Below are positions 18,239 through 27,620 of a stretch of 64,000 nucleotides of DNA, one piece after another. The notes below the pieces were generated by a model. The model saw nothing but the letters and a program-made list of their open reading frames with translations, did not search any database and had not been told where the DNA came from. The DNA is from Phaeobacter sp. J2-8 (GTDB taxonomy: Bacteria; Pseudomonadota; Alphaproteobacteria; Rhodobacterales; Rhodobacteraceae). The stretch spans positions 496,001 through 560,000 of the forward strand of contig NZ_JALIEC010000001.1 of NCBI RefSeq assembly GCF_022867865.1. Direction: 5' to 3'. The translations under genes were made by a program, and so were the position numbers. How positions within the stretch are numbered: position 1 is the stretch's first letter; each line of letters starts with the position of its first letter.

Positions 18239-18412
18239 ATGCTTGGATGGGCTGTTACATTCCTTGTTGTTGCACTGATTGCCGGCGTGCTCGGCTTTGG
18301 TGGGATTGCTGTCGCTTCGGCAGAGATTGCCAAGATCATTTTCTTCATCTTCCTGGTGCTGTTTGTCATCGCGATGGTGATGCGTGCCTTGCGGGGCCGC
18401 CCGCCGGTCTAA
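18239..18412 (+). CDS. DUF1328 (YtjA-like) small membrane protein
   Basis: A 57-residue membrane protein of the DUF1328/YtjA family. It has two transmembrane helices: [20 protein letters not shown] followed by [20 protein letters not shown], and a basic C-terminus [16 protein letters not shown] lies seven bases before the ATG. Family members are often stress-induced and found near YqjD-type genes, as here. The molecular function is unknown. Confidence 0.85.
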   Translation: MLGWAVTFLVVALIAGVLGFGGIAVASAEIAKIIFFIFLVLFVIAMVMRALRGRPPV

Positions 18413-18553
18413 GCGCCAGAGCGCCGCAACAAGATATCCCGACATGATGGCCGCAAGGCCGCTGAACTGGCCATAGGGCCGATACCGGCAGGATCTGCCG
18501 GGCCCATGGCTGTGACCACTGAACCCAAAATGAGAGAGACAGGAGAAACACAG

Positions 18554-18850
18554 ATGGCGACCAAGGAAGAATTGGAAGAACAGTTGCGAATTGCCCGCAA
18601 GGACATCGAGGCATTGGCCGGAATGGCCAGTGACACCGCGCGTGATCAGGTGGCCAACGGCGCTGATCTGGCCAAGGCGCAATTGGAACATCTGTCCGAT
18701 GAAACCCGCGCGCTTTATGACAATGCCCGCAGCCAGGGGGCGCAATTGCGCAGCGCAACCGAGGATCACATCCGCGCCAATCCGTTGGCGACCGTTGGTA
18801 TGTCCTTTGCCGCCGGTTTTGTTCTGGCCGGGCTTTTGGGGCGCAAATGA
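18554..18850 (+). CDS. YqjD/ElaB family (DUF883) membrane-anchored ribosome-associated protein
   Basis: A 98-residue protein. An N-terminal helical region (MATKEELEEQLRIARKDIEA then ASDTARDQVANGADLAKAQL) is followed by RANPLATVGMSFAAGFVLAG, a C-terminal transmembrane anchor with the family's typical pattern, and a short basic end GRK. E. coli YqjD and ElaB tether ribosomes to the inner membrane in stationary phase. The same role here is inferred from the family. The start at 18554 has AGGAG upstream. Its stop overlaps the next start by four bases (ATGA). Confidence 0.8.
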   Translation: MATKEELEEQLRIARKDIEALAGMASDTARDQVANGADLAKAQLEHLSDETRALYDNARSQGAQLRSATEDHIRANPLATVGMSFAAGFVLAGLLGRK

Positions 18851-19311
18851 CCGGGCTTGAGGGCATCGTGCAGGACCTGACCCGTGGGATGATCCATGAC
18901 GGGGCCGCTGTTGCCCGGCAAGAAGCGAAAAAGACCGCCGCCAAAGCCGGTGCCCTGGCGGCGGTCTGGGCGGTGGCCATTTTCCTGGTCTGCCTGTCAT
19001 TGGTCTGCGCTGCGTTTGGTCTGTTCTTTGCGCTGAATCCGGTGTTTGGCCTTGTGGGCGCGGCGTTTGCCGTGGCGGGGGTGGCGTTTGTGCTGGCTCT
19101 GGTCCTGCTTCTGGCTGTGCGTTTGCGGTCGTTGACGACCTCGTCCTCTCACGGATCTGGCCGTCACGGCCCGCCGGGGTTGCATTCCGCCGGGGCGGGG
19201 GGCAAAGCTGGGGACCACAGCGGGGACAATAGTGGCGCGAATTCACCACAGGCCCAGGCCGGTGTCGCCGCTGCCGGGTTTCTGACCGGGTTGCTCACCG
19301 GGCGCGGATAA
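18847..19311 (+). CDS. YqjE/holin-like small membrane protein
   Basis: A 154-residue protein with two transmembrane helices in the middle (AVWAVAIFLVCLSLVCAAFG and FAVAGVAFVLALVLLLAV), an amphipathic N-terminus and a Gly/Ser/His-rich, low-complexity C-terminal tail. The helix pair is like the YqjE/phage holin superfamily (DUF1469-type). The four-base overlap with the YqjD gene means translational coupling, which matches the yqjDE pair in enterobacteria. The function is unknown; co-expression with a ribosome-tethering protein suggests an envelope-stress role. Confidence 0.72.
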   Translation: MTGLEGIVQDLTRGMIHDGAAVARQEAKKTAAKAGALAAVWAVAIFLVCLSLVCAAFGLFFALNPVFGLVGAAFAVAGVAFVLALVLLLAVRLRSLTTSSSHGSGRHGPPGLHSAGAGGKAGDHSGDNSGANSPQAQAGVAAAGFLTGLLTGRG

Positions 19312-19387
19312 ACAAACTCTTTTGTCTGAATGTTGACCCCTGGTGGCAGTCTGGGCCATATGGTCTAAAATACCACCGGGGAAGCGC

Positions 19388-20932
19388 ATGGAAGTTACGA
19401 GCGAAACTGCGGCGCAGGATTTTGGCCCCTTTGGCCGGGCCCTGTTCGATGATCCTAGCGCGCGCAAGCTTGCCCGTGTCGGTGTGGTGGACATTGGGTC
19501 CAACTCTGTCCGGCTGGTGGTGTTTGATGGCGCGGCGCGCTCTCCTGCTTATTTTTACAATGAAAAAATCATGTGCGGCCTTGGCGCGGACATGTCCGAA
19601 ACCGGGCTTCTGAACCCCGAGGGGCGCAAACGTGCGCTGTCGGCGCTGCGCCGGTTCCAATATCTGGCGCGTGGCATGGATTTGCCGCCGCTGACGGCGG
19701 TGGCGACGGCGGCGGTGCGCGATGCGTCGGATGGGCCGGAATTCTGTGATCAGGTGCTGCGGGAATGCGGTCTGAAAATCCACGTCATTGATGGCGAGGA
19801 AGAGGCCCGTCTGTCCGCCCAGGGTGTGCTTCTGGGCTGGCCCGGGGCCTATGGTCTGGTCTGTGACATTGGCGGCTCGTCGATGGAGCTGGCCGAGATC
19901 AACGACGGCAATGTCGGTCGGCGCGTGACCTCACCCCTGGGGCCCTTGAAATTGCGCGATATTCCCGGCGGATCCAAGGGCCGCAAAGCCCATATCAAAC
20001 TGGTGGTGGATGCGCTGTTTGACAAGATGGGACCACAGGCGAACCGGCTGTTCCTGGTTGGGGGCTCCTGGCGGGCGATTGCCCGGATTGATATGGAACG
20101 GCGCGGCTATCCCCTTCATGTGCAACATGAATATCGTATGACCACAGCATCGGTGCGCGAGACGGCAAAATTCATTGCCGGTGAGGATCTTGAAGAGCTG
20201 CGCCAGAATTGCAGCCTGTCGTCGTCGCGTATGGCGCTGGTGCCTTTTGCGGCCGAAGTGCTGAGCCGTCTGGTCCAGACCTTCCGCCCAAAGGACATTG
20301 CCGTGTCCAGCTATGGCATCCGCGAGGGCCTGCTGTATGAACAGATGCCCCAGCGCCTGCGTGACCGTGACCCGCTGATCGAGGCCTGCCTGTTTGCCGA
20401 GGCCAAGGATGCCCGGCTTCCGGGGTTTGGCCGCGATCTTTATGATTTCATTCTGCCGTTGTTTGCCAATGCGTCGGCGCCAAAACTGCGCCTGGTAAAG
20501 GCCGCCTGCCTTTTGCACGATGTCAGCTGGCGGGCGCACCCGGATTACCGCGCCGAAACCTGTTTCGACAATGCCACACGCGCCAATCTGGGCGGACTGA
20601 AACACTCGGAACGCGTGTTCCTGGGGTTGGCCTTGCTGCACCGCTACAAGAACAAGCGCACCGGCACCCGGTTCGAGGAACTTTTTGACCTGCTGGACGA
20701 AAAATCCCTGCAAGAGGCCGAGGTTCTGGGCAAAGCGATGCGATTTGGCGCGATGCTCTGGATGTCAGAGGGCGGGCATATCGGCGAATTGGACTGGCGG
20801 CCCAAGAAAAAGATACTGAGCCTGCGGTTGAGCGAAGGCGCATGGCCGCTTTATGGCGAGGTCGCCGAGGCCCGGTTCATGTCGCTGGCGGCGTCGCTGG
20901 GGGCAACTGTGGATGTGAAATTGGCGCTCTAG
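19388..20932 (+). CDS. ppx: Ppx/GppA exopolyphosphatase
   Basis: A 514-residue member of the Ppx/GppA family, which releases phosphate from polyphosphate or hydrolyses pppGpp. The actin-like ATPase motifs are clear: phosphate-1 VDIGSNSVRLVVFD and phosphate-2 CDIGGSSMELAEI, with the catalytic glutamate in DGEEEARLS. The C-terminal half is an HD-like helical domain (LLHDVSWRAHPDYRAE). The start at 19388 (MEVTSETAAQ) is chosen; the conserved region begins at FGPFGRALFDD. In related genomes a polyphosphate kinase gene often sits between hdaA and ppx; here that place is taken by the DUF1328/YqjDE cluster. Confidence 0.88.
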   Translation: MEVTSETAAQDFGPFGRALFDDPSARKLARVGVVDIGSNSVRLVVFDGAARSPAYFYNEKIMCGLGADMSETGLLNPEGRKRALSALRRFQYLARGMDLPPLTAVATAAVRDASDGPEFCDQVLRECGLKIHVIDGEEEARLSAQGVLLGWPGAYGLVCDIGGSSMELAEINDGNVGRRVTSPLGPLKLRDIPGGSKGRKAHIKLVVDALFDKMGPQANRLFLVGGSWRAIARIDMERRGYPLHVQHEYRMTTASVRETAKFIAGEDLEELRQNCSLSSSRMALVPFAAEVLSRLVQTFRPKDIAVSSYGIREGLLYEQMPQRLRDRDPLIEACLFAEAKDARLPGFGRDLYDFILPLFANASAPKLRLVKAACLLHDVSWRAHPDYRAETCFDNATRANLGGLKHSERVFLGLALLHRYKNKRTGTRFEELFDLLDEKSLQEAEVLGKAMRFGAMLWMSEGGHIGELDWRPKKKILSLRLSEGAWPLYGEVAEARFMSLAASLGATVDVKLAL

Positions 20933-20982
20933 GCGATTGGCACTTCGGGTAACCCGGGCAACTGCACCGGCGCGGCGGGGCC

Positions 20983-21717
20983 TTAGTCGCCGGGTCGTTC
21001 GCCGACATCGCCAACCCACCAGGCGCGTTTGATCCCCTGATAGATCAACACCTCTGATCCAATGGGAAATTGGGCCACATCCGCGCGTTTGTGCATCATG
21101 CTTTCGCCTTCACGCCCGCTGCTTTCGCGCCAGGTCAGGCGATAGCGCGACTTCTTGTTCACCCGGACGTTGGTGCGTTTCAGCCCGGTCACCGTGGCCA
21201 TTTCGCGGGCGCCATAGCGGCGCGCACGCACCGCCGCCACCGACCAGCGCCCGGCATACCAGCCAAATCCCAGCGTCAGCGCGCCAAAGATCAAACCGAT
21301 CACCTGGGCGATGCGCGAGCCTGATTTATGCTCGCCCTTGCGCAATTCGGTCCTGTGCGGTTCGGTTTCCAGATACCAGATTGGCAGCGTGCTGCCGATT
21401 TGACCCCGGTTATATTGGCCGCTGCTCACCGAACGGTTGATCTGGATCTCTTCGCCGCGGTCGGTGACAAAATCCAACACAAGGTAGTAATCGACACTGC
21501 GGTCCCCGTCGCTGTCGGTGCTTTCGGTGAAATATTTGTCGGACACCGTGGCCAAGGTTTCCCGGCCTTCCAGTTCGAACCGTTCCGCGACACCCAATTG
21601 CCAGGAGCTGATCAGCGTCAGAATGATCAGGGGCACGGCGAAAGCCACGGCAAACCATCCCCCCATCCGAAGGAACAGCCGCCACACTGAAACTGGGTCT
21701 TTTGCCAAATCTGCCAT
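20983..21717 (-). CDS. DUF3592-like membrane protein
   Basis: A 244-residue membrane protein. One transmembrane helix lies near the N-terminus (WFAVAFAVPLIILTLISSWQ) and a second at about residue 145-165 (AQVIGLIFGALTLGFGWYAG). Between them is a beta-rich region of DUF3592 type (YLVLDFVTDRGEEIQIN, then SSGQYNRGQIGSTLPIWYL), and a similar strand-rich segment follows the second helix. No function is known. The start at 21717 is preferred. It is divergent from valS, with 127 bases between them. Confidence 0.7.
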   Translation of the reverse strand: MADLAKDPVSVWRLFLRMGGWFAVAFAVPLIILTLISSWQLGVAERFELEGRETLATVSDKYFTESTDSDGDRSVDYYLVLDFVTDRGEEIQINRSVSSGQYNRGQIGSTLPIWYLETEPHRTELRKGEHKSGSRIAQVIGLIFGALTLGFGWYAGRWSVAAVRARRYGAREMATVTGLKRTNVRVNKKSRYRLTWRESSGREGESMMHKRADVAQFPIGSEVLIYQGIKRAWWVGDVGERPGD

Positions 21718-21844
21718 GGCGCCGACATTGCCGTGCCTGCATCCGCCAATCAACCCTGTCGTGGCTAAAGCTGCATACCGGCTTTCCCTTGGGCCATACA
21801 TTCGCTAGACCAAACCAAACCCACGACCACAGCGGAAAGACCCC

Positions 21845-24763
21845 ATGGCACTGGAAAAAACATTCGACGCAACGGCATCGGAACAACGGATTTACACAGC
21901 ATGGGAGCAGGTCGGGGCGTTTCGCGCCGGGGCCAATGCGCGGGATGGCGCGTCGACCTATTGCATCATGATCCCGCCGCCGAATGTGACCGGCGTTCTG
22001 CACATCGGGCATGCCTTCAACAACACGTTGCAGGATATCCTGATCCGCTGGAAACGGATGCAGGGGTTCGACACGCTGTGGCAGGCGGGCACCGACCACG
22101 CCGGCATCGCCACGCAAATGGTGGTAGAGCGCAAGCTGGCCGCCGAAGGCAAACCGCCACGCCGTGATTGGGCGCGCGATGATTTCACCGCCGAAATCTG
22201 GAAGTGGAAGCAATCGTCGGGCGACACGATCGTGAACCAGTTGAAGCGCCTTGGCGCTTCCTGTGATTGGGATCGCACGGCCTTTACCATGTCCGGTGCG
22301 CCAAACGCGCCTGCGGGCGAAGAGGGCAATTTCCATGACGCGGTGATCCGGGTCTTTGTCGAAATGTACAACAAGGGGCTGATCTATCGCGGCAAGCGGC
22401 TGGTCAACTGGGACCCGCATTTCGAAACCGCGATTTCCGATCTTGAGGTCGAGAATGTCGAAACGCCGGGCCATATGTGGCATTTCAAATACCCACTGGC
22501 CGGTGGGGCGACCTATGAATATGTCGAGAAAGACGAAGACGGCAACGTCACCCTGCGCGAAACCCGCGATTACATCTCGATCGCCACCACACGGCCGGAA
22601 ACCATGCTGGGCGACGGCGCGGTTGCGGTGCACCCCAGCGACGAACGTTATGCGCCGATTGTCGGCAAGCTGTGTGAAATTCCGGTCGGGCCAAAGGAAC
22701 ACCGCCGCCTGATTCCGATCATCACCGACGAATACCCGGACAAGGATTTCGGCTCTGGCGCGGTGAAAATCACCGGCGCGCATGATTTCAATGACTATCA
22801 GGTCGCCAAACGCGGCGGCATCCCGATGTACCGTCTGATGGACACCCGCGGGGCAATGCGGGCCGATGGCGCGACATATGCCGAGGCCGCGACAATCGCC
22901 ATGGCCGTGGCCAAGGGCGAACGCACGCTGACCGAAGCCGAGGCGGACGCAATCAACCTTGTGCCTGACGACCTGCGCGGGTTGGACCGGTTCGAGGCGC
23001 GCGATCTTGTCGTGCGGCAGATCACCGAAGAAGGTCTGGCGGTGATGGTGGAGGTCCCGGAACAAGTCCGGGACGAGGCCGAGGGCGATGGCACAGCCCC
23101 GGACACCGATCCGGGGCCTCAGTTCATCCCCTACGTTGAAAACAAGCCGATCATGCAGCCCTTTGGTGACCGCTCCAAAGTGGTGATCGAGCCAATGCTG
23201 ACCGACCAATGGTTTGTCGATACCGACAAGATCGTTGGCCCGGCACTGGACGCGGTGCGCGAGGGCGAGGTGAAGATCCTGCCGGAAAGCGGCGAAAAGG
23301 TCTATTACAACTGGCTGGAGAATATCGAGCCTTGGTGTATCTCGCGCCAGCTGTGGTGGGGTCATCAGATTCCGGTTTGGTTCGACGCCGATGGCAACCA
23401 ATATTGCGCCGCGACGGAAGCAGAGGCCCAGGCCAAGGCGGGCGCTGATGTGGCGCTCACACGCGACCCTGACGTGCTCGACACTTGGTTCTCCTCCGGG
23501 CTTTGGCCCATTGGCACGCTGGGCTGGCCCGAAGACACCGAGGCGCTAAAGAAATACTTCCCGACCTCTACCTTGATCACCGGGCAGGACATCATTTTCT
23601 TCTGGGTCGCCCGGATGATGATGATGCAGCTCGCCGTCGTCGATCAGATCCCCTTCGATACCGTCTATCTGCATGGCCTTGTGCGCGACGCCAAGGGCAA
23701 GAAGATGTCGAAATCCACCGGCAATGTCATCGACCCGTTGGAAATCATTGACGAATACGGCGCTGATGCGCTGCGCTTCACCAATGCGGCCATGGCCAGC
23801 CTTGGCGGTGTTCTGAAACTCGATATGCAGCGGATCGCCGGGTATCGCAATTTCGGCACCAAGCTGTGGAATGCCGCGCGTTTTGCCGAAATGAACGGCG
23901 CGGTCGGCAGCGATGGCACCATCCCGGACGCGACTTTTGCGGTCAACAAATGGATCATCGGCGAAACCGCGCAGGTGCGCGGCGTGGTCGACAAGGCGTT
24001 GGAAGAATTCCGTTTCAACGACGCCGCGCAGGCGCTGTATGCCTTTGTCTGGGGCAAGGTCTGTGACTGGTATGTCGAGTTCTCCAAGCCGCTGCTGCTG
24101 GACGGCGATGACGCCACCAAGCTTGAGACGCAAAAGGTCATGGGCTGGGTCATTGACCAATGTCTGATCCTGCTGCACCCGATCATGCCCTTCATCACCG
24201 AGGAGCTTTGGGGCACCTTGGCCGACCGTCAGACCATGCTGGTGCACACCGATTGGCCGACCTATGGCACGGACCTCGTGGATGCTGACGCCGACCGCGA
24301 AATGAACTGGGTGATCGAAGTGATCGAAACCAGCCGGTCGGTGCGGGCGCAAATGCATGTGCCTGCCGGTCTGCATGTGCCGGTGCTGGTGACCCAGATG
24401 GATAAGGCGGGCAAAGCCGCCTGGGCGCGCAATGAAACGCTGATCAAACGTCTGGCGCGGATCGACAGCCTGACCGAGGTCGATGCCTTCCCCAAGGGGT
24501 GCGCCACGCTGCCGGTGACGGGGGCGACCTTTGGTCTGCCGCTGGCCGATATCATCGACGTGGACGCCGAAAAAGCGCGGCTGGAAAAAACACTGGGCAA
24601 GCTGGCCAAGGAATTGGGTGGGCTGCGCGGGCGGTTGAAGAACCCGAAATTCGCCCAAAGCGCGCCGGAAGAGGTGGTCGAGGAAACCCGCGCCAACCTC
24701 GCCGCGCGCGAAGAGGAAGAGGCCAAGCTGAAAGACGCGTTGAAACGGCTGAGCGAGATCTAG
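21845..24763 (+). CDS. valS: valyl-tRNA synthetase with in-frame palindromic insertion
   Basis: A 972-residue class I aminoacyl-tRNA synthetase that charges tRNA-Val and edits mis-activated threonine. The HIGH motif ([12 protein letters not shown]) is at about residues 52-57, the KMSKS loop (KKMSKSTGN) near residue 620, and the C-terminal coiled coil (tRNA-binding arm) lies in the last 70 residues. Residues of about 403-425 ([20 protein letters not shown]) are encoded by a two-palindrome DNA element at 23054-23117 that also occurs between genes at 5322-5397. The insert sits in a variable, exposed part before the conserved [12 protein letters not shown], so activity should be kept. Confidence 0.95.
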   Translation: MALEKTFDATASEQRIYTAWEQVGAFRAGANARDGASTYCIMIPPPNVTGVLHIGHAFNNTLQDILIRWKRMQGFDTLWQAGTDHAGIATQMVVERKLAAEGKPPRRDWARDDFTAEIWKWKQSSGDTIVNQLKRLGASCDWDRTAFTMSGAPNAPAGEEGNFHDAVIRVFVEMYNKGLIYRGKRLVNWDPHFETAISDLEVENVETPGHMWHFKYPLAGGATYEYVEKDEDGNVTLRETRDYISIATTRPETMLGDGAVAVHPSDERYAPIVGKLCEIPVGPKEHRRLIPIITDEYPDKDFGSGAVKITGAHDFNDYQVAKRGGIPMYRLMDTRGAMRADGATYAEAATIAMAVAKGERTLTEAEADAINLVPDDLRGLDRFEARDLVVRQITEEGLAVMVEVPEQVRDEAEGDGTAPDTDPGPQFIPYVENKPIMQPFGDRSKVVIEPMLTDQWFVDTDKIVGPALDAVREGEVKILPESGEKVYYNWLENIEPWCISRQLWWGHQIPVWFDADGNQYCAATEAEAQAKAGADVALTRDPDVLDTWFSSGLWPIGTLGWPEDTEALKKYFPTSTLITGQDIIFFWVARMMMMQLAVVDQIPFDTVYLHGLVRDAKGKKMSKSTGNVIDPLEIIDEYGADALRFTNAAMASLGGVLKLDMQRIAGYRNFGTKLWNAARFAEMNGAVGSDGTIPDATFAVNKWIIGETAQVRGVVDKALEEFRFNDAAQALYAFVWGKVCDWYVEFSKPLLLDGDDATKLETQKVMGWVIDQCLILLHPIMPFITEELWGTLADRQTMLVHTDWPTYGTDLVDADADREMNWVIEVIETSRSVRAQMHVPAGLHVPVLVTQMDKAGKAAWARNETLIKRLARIDSLTEVDAFPKGCATLPVTGATFGLPLADIIDVDAEKARLEKTLGKLAKELGGLRGRLKNPKFAQSAPEEVVEETRANLAAREEEEAKLKDALKRLSEI
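23054..23117. repeat. two-palindrome element inserted in frame in valS
   Basis: GTCCCGGAACAAGTCCGGGAC (23054-23074; written as GTCCCGGA..TCCGGGAC with a 5-base centre) and GCCCCGGA..TCCGGGGC (23096-23117) form two palindromes separated by 21 bases. The arms equal those of the intergenic element at 5322-5397. The stretch has no stop codon in the valS frame and encodes an acidic, Pro/Asp-rich loop. Confidence 0.7.
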
Positions 24764-24849
24764 GCCTGATCCTAGGCTGGGGAACTGGAACAGATGGCTG
24801 CCACGGGTGTGCGGCCATCTGGCCTTGGAAGGTTTTCAATCGCGCTCGT

Positions 24850-25380
24850 TCACTCTGCGGTGCGAATGCCCCAGGACTGATAGGCTGATCTGCTGTCATC
24901 ACAGGGCTCAAGTGAAAGCGCCTTGATCTGATTGGCGTCACTGCGGCCCGACCGTGTGTCTGTCCCAAGCGTGAAACACATGTCGGGCGCAGAGACGGGG
25001 GTGATATTGCCTTCGCCCGCGAAGACAAAGCTCTGTGCTGCTGTCCCGTCGCATGCCGCAAGTATCAGCGCGCTGCCGGCTGTCGCCGACGGTACTTCGG
25101 CACAGACATCGAATTCGGTCATATACAAAACGTTGTCAGGAAATTGTGCCGTGTCCCATGTCTGGTCGACACCAAGCGCGCCGCCGGGGCTGTAGCAGGT
25201 ATGCCCTTGCAGACCGTCGGCGGGGTCGGCGTCTGCCTCGCGGCCACCTGCAATATCCAGACAATATCCATTTTGGGTGTTGTCCAATTTATCCAGCAGA
25301 TAGATCTCGACCTTTTCGGCCTGTGCCGCGCCTCCGGCCAGTAACGCGCCAATAAGGAGCGGGGCGATCATTGGAGTCAT
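24850..25380 (-). CDS. exported ricin-B-lectin-like (beta-trefoil) protein
   Basis: A 176-residue protein with a signal peptide (MTPMIAPLLIGALLAGGAAQ, cut after A). The mature chain looks like a single beta-trefoil of ricin-B-lectin type: NGYCLDIAGG with LQGHTCY, then FDVCAEVP with ILAACDGTAAQSFVF, then PDMCFTLG with SLEPCDDSRSAYQSW, three repeats each with a Cys pair and a Q-x-W-like end. This suggests sugar binding in the periplasm or outside the cell. GAAGGGAA precedes the ATG. The neighbours, valS and rlmN, give no functional hint. Confidence 0.72.
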   Translation of the reverse strand: MTPMIAPLLIGALLAGGAAQAEKVEIYLLDKLDNTQNGYCLDIAGGREADADPADGLQGHTCYSPGGALGVDQTWDTAQFPDNVLYMTEFDVCAEVPSATAGSALILAACDGTAAQSFVFAGEGNITPVSAPDMCFTLGTDTRSGRSDANQIKALSLEPCDDSRSAYQSWGIRTAE

Positions 25381-25538
25381 ACTATATTCCCTTCAAGAGT
25401 CTCGCTGATTTATACAGCATGGCTTTGATACGGGAGGCCGGTAAAAATCCGTCGCGCAAAATGCCGTTCGCAACGGCAAGAGTTCGTGGGGCGCGTTATA
25501 TGTGCGTACCGCAGAACGTCCGAACCGCACCAAAACAT

Positions 25539-25563
25539 AAAAAAAGTCCGGGCAAACCCGGAC
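25539..25563 (-). terminator. rho-independent terminator of rlmN
   Basis: GTCCGGG (25546-25552), a CAAA loop, and CCCGGAC (25557-25563). On the minus strand the stem is followed by seven T residues (25539-25545). It lies 33 bases after the rlmN stop codon. Confidence 0.9.
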
Positions 25564-25595
25564 CTTTTCGTTTCAAGCATGCGCCGTACCCGGGC

Positions 25596-26771
25596 TCAGC
25601 CCAACCCGGTTTCCGCGGCAATTTCCTTGCGCGATTTGCGGGCGCGTTCGGTGGCGGATTTCAACTGGCCACAGGCGGCCATGATATCCTCGCCCCGGGG
25701 CGTCCGAATGGGCGAGGCATCGCCGGCATTGTGCACGATATCGGCAAACCGCCGAATCCGGTTGTTGGTCGAACGTTCATAAGGCGAGCCGGGCCATTCG
25801 TTGAACGGGATCAGGTTGATCTTGGCCGGGATGCCCTTGATCAACGACACCAGACGGCGCGCGTCTTCATCGGTGTCGTTCACATCCTTCAGCATGACAT
25901 ATTCGAATGTGATGCGCTCGGAATTGGAAATCCGGGGATATTCCCGCAGCGTTTCCAACAGGGTTTCCAGGTTCCAGCGTTTGTTGATCGGCACCAGCTT
26001 GTTGCGGACCTCATCGGTGGTGGCATGAAAGCTGATCGCCAGCAGACAACCAATTTCCTCGGCCGTGCGGGCAATTTCCGGCACAACGCCAGAGGTCGAC
26101 AGCGTAATGCGGCGGCGCGACAGCTGGATACCTTCGGGGTCCATGGCGATTTTCATCGCGTCGCGGACATTGTCGAAATTATAAAGCGGCTCGCCCATGC
26201 CCATCAGCACGATGTTGCTCAGCAGGCGGGCCTCGTTCTTGGGCGCGCCCTTTTCCGGCCATTCGCCCAGATCGTCCCGCGCCAGCATCACCTGGCCGAT
26301 GATTTCGCCAGCGGTCAGGTTGCGCACCAGTTTCTGGGTGCCGGTGTGGCAGAAGGAACAGGTCAGGGTACAGCCGACCTGAGACGAAATGCACAGCGTG
26401 CCGCGATCGGTTTCGGGGATATAGACCACCTCGACCTCATGCCCGCCGGCAATGCGGACCAGGTATTTGCGGGTGCCATCGCTGCTGACGTGTTTCGACA
26501 CCACTTCGGGGATGTCGATGGTGAAATGTTCTTCCAGCTCGGCCCGGTAACCCTTGGCCAGGTTGGTCATCAGCGTGAAATCACGCACGCCCCATTGATA
26601 GATCCACTGCCAGATCTGACCGACCCGCATCTTGGCCTGCTTTTCCGGCGTGCCGATGGCAATCAGCGCGTCACGCATGGCGTCGCGGGTCAGGCCGACA
26701 AGATTGATCTTGCCGGTTTCGGGCATTTTTCGGGGGATGGTCAGGACATCCTGGGTAATGGGCGCACTCAT
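25596..26771 (-). CDS. rlmN: 23S rRNA A2503 / tRNA A37 C2-methyltransferase RlmN
   Basis: A 391-residue radical-SAM enzyme that methylates C2 of A2503 in 23S rRNA and A37 in some tRNAs, improving translational fidelity. The iron-sulphur cluster motif CxxxCxxC is CTLTCSFC at about residues 133-140. SAM-binding glycines are in MGMGEPLYN, and the second catalytic cysteine is in the C-terminal [10 protein letters not shown]. The C-terminal tail runs on through a basic stretch. The start at 26771 ([11 protein letters not shown]) is chosen over 26807. The gene has its own terminator. Confidence 0.95.
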   Translation of the reverse strand: MSAPITQDVLTIPRKMPETGKINLVGLTRDAMRDALIAIGTPEKQAKMRVGQIWQWIYQWGVRDFTLMTNLAKGYRAELEEHFTIDIPEVVSKHVSSDGTRKYLVRIAGGHEVEVVYIPETDRGTLCISSQVGCTLTCSFCHTGTQKLVRNLTAGEIIGQVMLARDDLGEWPEKGAPKNEARLLSNIVLMGMGEPLYNFDNVRDAMKIAMDPEGIQLSRRRITLSTSGVVPEIARTAEEIGCLLAISFHATTDEVRNKLVPINKRWNLETLLETLREYPRISNSERITFEYVMLKDVNDTDEDARRLVSLIKGIPAKINLIPFNEWPGSPYERSTNNRIRRFADIVHNAGDASPIRTPRGEDIMAACGQLKSATERARKSRKEIAAETGLG

Positions 26772-26912
26772 GTCCGGCCTTTTGGTTTTTGACGAAGTGC
26801 CCCACATATAGCATTCGGCCGCGGAATCAAAAGGATTCCGGCGGTCGATGTCTTCTGTCGGTGCGCCTTTGCCGATCGGGCCGTGTAGGGCCGCGTTTCA
26901 CAAGGGGTGCGT

Positions 26913-27446
26913 TTACCCGGCGCAGCGCTTTTCGGCGTCTTCGATCATCGCGGTGAAGCCAAGCAGGGAAAACGTGTCCTTGGTCTGGGTGCCGCGCGAC
27001 GAACGTGCGGTCAAAACCGCGCTTGATCCCCGTTTCATCGCCGTGACGATTTTGGAATCATCCGACGGCGATGCCGCCCAGGCCCATTCACCATCGGCAA
27101 ACAGATCGAACTGGGTGCCGCCAATGTCCAGATTGACGGTGGACCCGCTGGCAAAGGGATAGCCGCCGGTAAATGTGATCTGCGGTGCGTTCACACCCGC
27201 CTCGGGGCGGAAGAATGCAAACAACAGAATGTCACCCCGGCGTACCGCCACGACACGGCCATCACGGGTGTTGACGGTTTCCTTGGGGCGGGTCACGGCC
27301 CAGCATTCCTTTGGATCGCTTTCTGTGAAAACGCTCCAATCGGTCTGGGCGGCCACCCGGTTGGTGCTTTCTTGCTGTGCTGCGACATCGGATGCAATTG
27401 CCAATGCAAATACAGCAGCGATTGTGCGCGCCAAACGAATTTTCAT
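26913..27446 (-). CDS. invasion-associated locus B (IalB) family protein
   Basis: A 177-residue exported protein of the IalB family (PF06776). A signal peptide (MKIRLARTIAAVFALAIASD, cut after AAQ) precedes a beta-rich domain with the family pattern TDWSVFTESDPKECWAVTRP, GGYPFASGSTVNLDIGGTQF and GEWAWAASPSDDSKIVTAMK. The conserved disulphide cysteines are ECW and the C-terminal KRC. IalB was named in Bartonella for a role in erythrocyte invasion, but the family is widespread in free-living alphaproteobacteria, where its role is unknown. It is divergent from the asparaginase gene. Confidence 0.85.
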   Translation of the reverse strand: MKIRLARTIAAVFALAIASDVAAQQESTNRVAAQTDWSVFTESDPKECWAVTRPKETVNTRDGRVVAVRRGDILLFAFFRPEAGVNAPQITFTGGYPFASGSTVNLDIGGTQFDLFADGEWAWAASPSDDSKIVTAMKRGSSAVLTARSSRGTQTKDTFSLLGFTAMIEDAEKRCAG

Positions 27447-27620
27447 GTGTACAGCCTCCAAGCTGTCCTGAGCCTCAATGTCATACCTTCCGCGTTGCCC
27501 CCTGTTTTTGATCGGGGGTTCGACGCGGCATTTCCTTCTCGACAAAAGCATAATAGCGTCAAAGGTGCGACGGGCGAAAGGCCTGTTGGCAGAAAATCGC
27601 CAATAGTTGAACGGTGTCTG

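Noticed and set aside
21410-23401. Long open frame (663 codons) antisense to valS and the DUF3592 gene
   Set aside because: It covers two genes on the other strand, has no recognisable family and lacks a plausible start signal.
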